A model generated the notes under the pieces. It had not been told where the DNA came from. It saw only the letters and a list, made by a program, of their open reading frames with translations, and ran no database searches. From the NCBI RefSeq assembly GCF_003576645.1, contig NC_044930.1, positions 3,442,265 through 3,506,264 on the forward strand: a stretch of 64,000 nt of DNA, given 5' to 3'. Shown here piece by piece: positions 59,041 to 64,000 of the stretch (positions are counted from its first letter, which is position 1; every line of letters begins with the position of its first letter). The translations under genes were made by a program, and so were the position numbers. This stretch comes from Ipomoea triloba (lineage: Eukaryota; Streptophyta; Magnoliopsida; Solanales; Convolvulaceae).

Positions 59041-60718
59041 TTGAGTCGTTCTATTTTATCCTACCAAACAATGTAATTTGAATTTCTACTTTATCTCACC
59101 TTATTTTTTTCCCATCGAATTGCAATTCTTTTTCCTCCTAATTCCTTCCTCCCAACCAAACGTCCTGTTATATTCTATGGAAAATATTGGTATAATATCC
59201 ACCTTGCAATTTTAAAGTTTGAATTAGATTGGGAATTTAGGACCATTGTGGAATCTTGATTGATCAGAGCTGACAGTCTACTTTTAGTCTTTTTTATCAA
59301 GAACATTTTTTTTTTGAGTTATGAGCACCAAATATTTATTTAGTCAAATGAAAAAAGAAGAAAACAAGTAAAAAAGTATTTTAAAAAAATATTAATTCGG
59401 CAAGGGTACTTTTAATACTTCTTTTTTTTTTTCCTCTTTCTTTCATTTGATTAAATAAAAATTTGGCCATGCATAAATCATAAAAAATAAAATAAAAAAT
59501 AAAATAAATTAATAATAATATTCGGATAAAAAAGGACTAAAAGTGAACTGTCACTTATAAATCTAGAATAAAAATGGAATTAATTCATTATAAAAAAAAA
59601 AAAAGAAGTAAAAGAAGTAGCTTATTTGGGATTTCGGTAAAAGTAAAATGAGTTTGATGGCTTAATTGATGTTTACCAGATAGTCCATGGGCTTATTTGT
59701 ACTTTAACCTGAAGTTAACCTATTAAAAATGTTAATTGATCTTTTTTTCGGTTTCAGTGGCTTAATTGCTCTCTTTTTTTTTCGAGTTCGGTGGTTTATT
59801 TGGAAGTTATTCCAGTTCGATAGCTTAATTGCTTTTTCTCAAATAATACAATGATTTATTTGTACCTTATCCTTTCTTTTTTGTAGGTGAAGTGGATGGG
59901 AAAGAGAGAGTATCTTGCAATGAGTGATTTTTTATTTTTTATTTTTGAATTTTGTGAGTCCCATCAGAAAAGAAAAAAAAACAAACAAACAAACAAACAA
60001 ATTTGAGCACATTGAGAAAATCACCAACTTGCCTTTTGTTTTGTTGTTTTTTTCTTTTTTTTTTTCTTTTTTAATTCTAATTTTTTCTTTTTTCAGGCAA
60101 AAAAAACCGCAGCAGTTGTGCAATTGTTCTTAAAAGTGAGCATTTTGTATTTTGAAAACCCCATAAACACTTCATAATTGGTTCCTTAATTTAAATTATG
60201 TATCATATTCTATTTCCAGTTTTCTGTGCTACATAAATGAAAAATTATCATATAAAATATGATAGATTCCTACCCAATATATTGTACTATCACAACTGAT
60301 TGGTGGATACACATATTATGCCATAATCTATATGAAGAATTAACTTAATATCTGGGGCTTGGAATATGTTCCACACACTTATCATGTGTTAACATATTGT
60401 AGCATCATTCCAAAAGGAAGAGAATCATATGATTACATCAAAATGTTTTCTTATGCATTAAGAGAACAACACAGAACTGCCAAAGCTATGTGAGGATAAT
60501 TTCAAGTTTTTAAACTATAAAATTGTACATACAAGAAAGAAACTCAAGGGTGGGGGGTGGGGGGCTGGTTCTTCTAAACGAGGTTTGTCCAGCCAGTTTA
60601 CAAAGGTGCTGCGAGAAACACCACTCTCCACAACAAGTTTTGGAGACATAACAGGCTATGGATCGACGAGTTTTAGAGACAACAGACTGTATGCATCATG
60701 TCCTTCGCGGGTGAGATA

Positions 60719-62749
60719 TCAGAAGGGGGCCGAGCTTGTTCTGCGCAGCTGATACTTTGGCTCTGGAGGTGGGACAGTGGGCATCGCCTTCTCTATCTCC
60801 TGCACATTACGCCATGTTAATCAGCACGTTTGTGGATGTAATGACTGAAGAAGCATGGATTAGTCATGACGGTTGTTAATGTAGCATCTAAGAAATGCAT
60901 ATAAATCAACATGATATTCTCCCCGGTTTACTTTTGAAACTCTGTATGGAACAACGCTTTCAAATTTAGATCTGTTCGTTTGTGCTTCAAGGCTCCAATT
61001 TCTGATGCCGAAACAAAGAATAATGTCTCAAGGTAGTAAAGCAACGTTGCATTCGGGACTCATGTTTCTTATTTTTCTCCTTTAGTTTTGACAAATTGTT
61101 TAATGTTTAACTGGGTGTAAAGCTACTTAAATTACAACCCGAAAAGGAGTGATCATTATTACTTCAGAACTTTTCCCATTTAGAACGGGGAGATTGGGAA
61201 TTCCAGGATACATCGCATTCAAGACAACTATTAAAAGACTATAAATGTTCTTAAATCGAAACACAATATTCTTGCAAGAGTAAGAAATTCACACCATAAA
61301 AAGAGTCTTCAAAATGAAAGCGGGGACTTTTAGATAAAAATTGTGAGAATCAGAAAGGAGATATAAGGTAGACAAATAAAAGAAGCATGAGCTAATTAGG
61401 AAAGACAATGAACACCATAGTGGATAATCTAGTTTCCCCAATATCTGTAACAGATATAGACCGTGAATTAGGGATACAGGGACACATTGACAGATCAAAT
61501 GCGTTGGCTCAATGATGTATTGATGAATGCAAGTATACACATCTCGTTAGAGTTGATACTATGCAGGTAGAGGTGTTTTAAGATCAGGAGTAGCAACACA
61601 AAACAAAACGTTAAGTCATGCACCAAAAGCACTAAAACAATGCAAACATTCACTATACTAAAACCATTTTATTCTAAGAAAATAGCATCCGGGGATGAGG
61701 AGACAAAGCATACCTTCTCTCTCCTAAGCCTTGCATTCTCTTCTTCTAAACGGGAAATCTTATTCTCCAGTTCATTGGTGTAGGCCTGTCCAATAGAAAA
61801 ACATTTCACGGCCATAACAGAAATTTAACAAGTATTCCTCTCCTTTCTTTCTTTTAGTTTTTTTTTTTCTTCTTCTTTTTGGGTTAATGAAAATGAAACT
61901 AGTTTTAAGAGCATCCAAACTCACCTGCTTCCTTGCTCGTGACCTGGCTGCTGATTCCCTATTTTTTATCATCCTTTTCTGCCTCCTTTCGACACTTTTC
62001 TCAATCACAACATTGTCCGGGGCAACTCTCTTTCTTCCAAGCGTTTGTGTGTCTGATAGCGTTCCCATCATAGGATCCAGAGCTACGGTCATCTGTGTTC
62101 CTGGATAAGTTGCGTCCATGATTGGGTTGGGGCCAACCGGGATAGCCTGTTGAACTGGATGAGCTGCCATGAAACCAGGCATGGCGCTCACCTGTTGCTG
62201 GTGACTCTGTGGTGGTCGTGGCTGCTGAATTGGCGGCACGTGAAACAGTGCACCGTGAGCTTGCTGTGCAACGTTCACCGTCGAATCATCCCCTTGAACC
62301 GAACCCAAATCGTTCTTTCCCTGGGATGACTCGGCCACTATCCTGGCCTGCACCAAGAAATCCTCCAACGTCATCTCGCCCAGGGTAGCTTTCCTCTCGA
62401 GACTGCTACTCTTCTGGCCCTGCTGGATATCCTGCCACACCTCATCGACCGTCTTCTTGCTCAGATCACCAGACAGCTCGAGGCTGGACTGGCGATGAAG
62501 CGGGGCCCCCGAAGCCAGTGGGGCGCCACTGTAATCGACCCGCTGCTGCACCCCTTGGCTCGCCGCCTCGGCTGTGCACACAGTCTTCAGAAGCTCATCC
62601 AGATTCATACTGCTCAAGGGTTTCCCTAAACCCCCAAATTGCTGCTGAACCTCATCAAGAGTGAGACTATACAGAGACCCTTCCCTTTCCAATCCATTTG
62701 ATTTCGGGTCTTGCATTCGGGTTCCACCACAACCCCCCTCAGATCCCAT
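60719..62749 (-). CDS. AREB3: Group-A bZIP transcription factor, AREB3/DPBF-like (ABA-responsive element binding)
   Basis: Group-A bZIP proteins bind ABRE (ACGTGGC) promoters and mediate abscisic-acid responses, activated by SnRK2 phosphorylation. Three coding exons, from the start: 61925-62749, 61714-61785, 60719-60799, giving 325 residues. The conserved blocks are in order: C1 (REGSLYSLTLDEVQ, Ser25 in an R-x-x-S site), C2 (LSKKTVDEVWQDIQ), C3 (TLGEMTLEDFLVQAR) and the C-terminal C4 (LRRTSSAPF). The basic region VERRQKRMIKNRESAARSR has the N-x7-R spacing (N263, R271). The zipper ELENKISRLEEENARLRRE is encoded by exon 2. The centre is Gln/Pro-rich. The first intron splits basic region from zipper right after ARKQ, as in other family members. 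A donor GTAAGT (at 63004 on the minus strand) and an acceptor at 62762 suggest a short intron in the 5' leader. It is not clear that it regulates any neighbour. Confidence 0.95.
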
Positions 62750-64000
62750 AAACTCCTAACCCTACCAACAACCTAGATCGATTCCACTCCCTCCAATACA
62801 CAATCAATCAATCAATCAATCAATCCCCTCTCCCACAACCCCTTCAATCATTCCATGCATAAATTACAACCCGCAACGATTCGCATCAAACAACAAGCTC
62901 TAACAGACATTAACACAAACAGATTCAGGGCTTGAAATTTTGAAACGCAAACACGATCAAACAACGCGAAACAAAGAAATCAAGAACAATAATCAGATAC
63001 TTACAGCTAGCAGAAGCACAAAAGAAGAAGACTAGTGTCTCAAAAAGACTGGATTTTTGTGCAGCTCCTGCATTCCCTCCCAAGAGAACAAGAAAACCCA
63101 AACACCATTTCCCTTGTTGTGTTAAACCTGAGTGCTGACTGGCTGTCTCTAAGTCATGGAAATTGCAGAAAGTCAGAAACTCCACTCCATCAAGTACAAT
63201 TTTGTAGCACTACTCCACCAAATTTATTGTTTTTTTAATACATTGCATGAGTATCGGATAAAGTAGCAGACCCGCATTCTATTCTTTATTGGAAAAGTGC
63301 TGGGTTTTATATTAGCTAAATAATTTTTTTCTTTATATTATTTAAATTTTAATAGTGATTATTATATATCAGAAGGAAGTTTTTTTTATTCACATAAAAT
63401 GTAATTTTATAAGGAATCTTAAATAATACTCCATAGATACTTTTCCTTTTTAAAATTTTTTGTTAGCAATGATAATGATGTTAGACAAAGGTGGGGAGGG
63501 TCAAGTTCAATATATTGTTATTAATAAATATTCGAGGTGTGCTAAAAACAAGATAGCTCGTATGACAAGATAGCCACTATCTGGCACCCTTGGGTTAGTA
63601 TGTCAAAGTGGGCCGAAGTCGGTGGGCTGACCGCACTCGCCTCACGATGGGACAGGTTAGGGCTACAAACAAGATAGCTCGTGAAGCGGCGACCCGCGCG
63701 GGCTAAACCACATTAGAAAGTTCATGTGTGATAAACTCGACCGAGAAAGTATTGACAAGAATCGAATTTATGACCTTCTGGTATGAGAATCATGCTCCAC
63801 CAACTCAACAATCCCTTTCAAGACTCTTAATTATACCTTCTGACAAAGTAATAATGGTTAATAATGACAAATGCAATCTTCAATGGTTAACTTTAATCGA
63901 GTTTTTCCATATCGAGTGACTGATGACCTATAACCAAACTTATTGAAATTTTTTATAATTGATTATGAAGTTTAAAATAAAAAAAAAAAAAAAAAAAAAA
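62750..64000. other. 5' leader and upstream region of the AREB3-like gene
   Basis: The leader probably has an intron at about 62762-63004, with a (CAAT)n run near 62803-62823 inside it. Upstream is AT-rich spacer. A segment around 63540-63700 contains the phrase ACAAGATAGCTCGT twice, at both ends of a GC-richer block, and looks like part of a dispersed repeat. The window ends in a poly-A run. No further gene. Confidence 0.5.

Larger units (their letters stand above)
58309..60718. other. Spacer upstream of HINT and downstream of the AREB3-like gene
   Basis: It holds the HINT promoter, a (TTA)n run at 58517-58561, a LINE RNase H remnant (58640-59040) and AT-rich sequence with several poly-T tracts around 59410-59440 and 60045-60095. 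A G-rich run (gggtggggggtggggggc) lies near 60549-60566. The 3' UTR of the bZIP gene occupies the last part. No intact gene. Confidence 0.6.

Noticed and set aside
59924..60133. Overlapping Lys/Phe-rich open frames on both strands
   Set aside because: Produced by A- and T-rich tracts; no motif.

Overview
The window is nuclear DNA of a flowering plant. Its genes have many introns with GT-AG borders, the spacers are AT-rich and full of MITEs and microsatellites, and several products are plant-specific (plastid-targeted GrpE, AREB/ABF bZIP, ZIFL transporters). A eudicot, probably an asterid such as Convolvulaceae, is my impression from sequence style only; no marker here proves it. There is no prokaryotic operon, CRISPR array, phage or intact virus.

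Layout. 1-1771: MITE-rich spacer. 1772-5132 (+): plastid GrpE co-chaperone gene whose last exon carries two apparent 1-base deletions. 5133-14669: a long gene-poor stretch holding an initiator tRNA-Met (7234-7305), a MITE nested inside another MITE (8131-8699), a fold-back MITE (9411-9972), a promoter/leader-like segment (about 12278-12443), a G-box/ABRE cluster (13033-13070) and a Mutator-type MITE with a perfect 9-bp target duplication (13503-13939). 14670-17537 (+): MATE efflux transporter, 8 coding exons, one GC-AG intron. 18482-21656 (-): ELMO-domain protein, 9 exons. 26647-35479 (+): CID-domain (RPRD1-like) RNA polymerase II CTD-binding protein, 7 coding exons, with introns expanded by MITEs. 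39313-44020 and 47353-52206 (+): two complete 17-exon ZIFL-type MFS transporters, from a recent tandem duplication of about 6 kb. 54105-55767 (+): membrane-anchored cupin-like protein. 56228-58308 (-): HINT/histidine-triad nucleotide-binding protein. 58640-59040: LINE RNase H remnant. 60719-62749 (-): AREB3-like group-A bZIP factor. 62750-64000: its 5' leader and AT-rich spacer.

The genes do not form a pathway. They are ordinary housekeeping, transport and signalling genes. Exon borders given below were worked out by hand from splice sites and reading-frame continuity; for every multi-exon gene except GrpE, the stated exons join into one open frame. The most noteworthy items are the tandem ZIFL pair and its divergence, the frameshifted GrpE end, the GC-AG intron and duplicated splice-site region in the MATE gene, and several MITEs whose target duplications can be read directly. 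I found no clearly new biological system.
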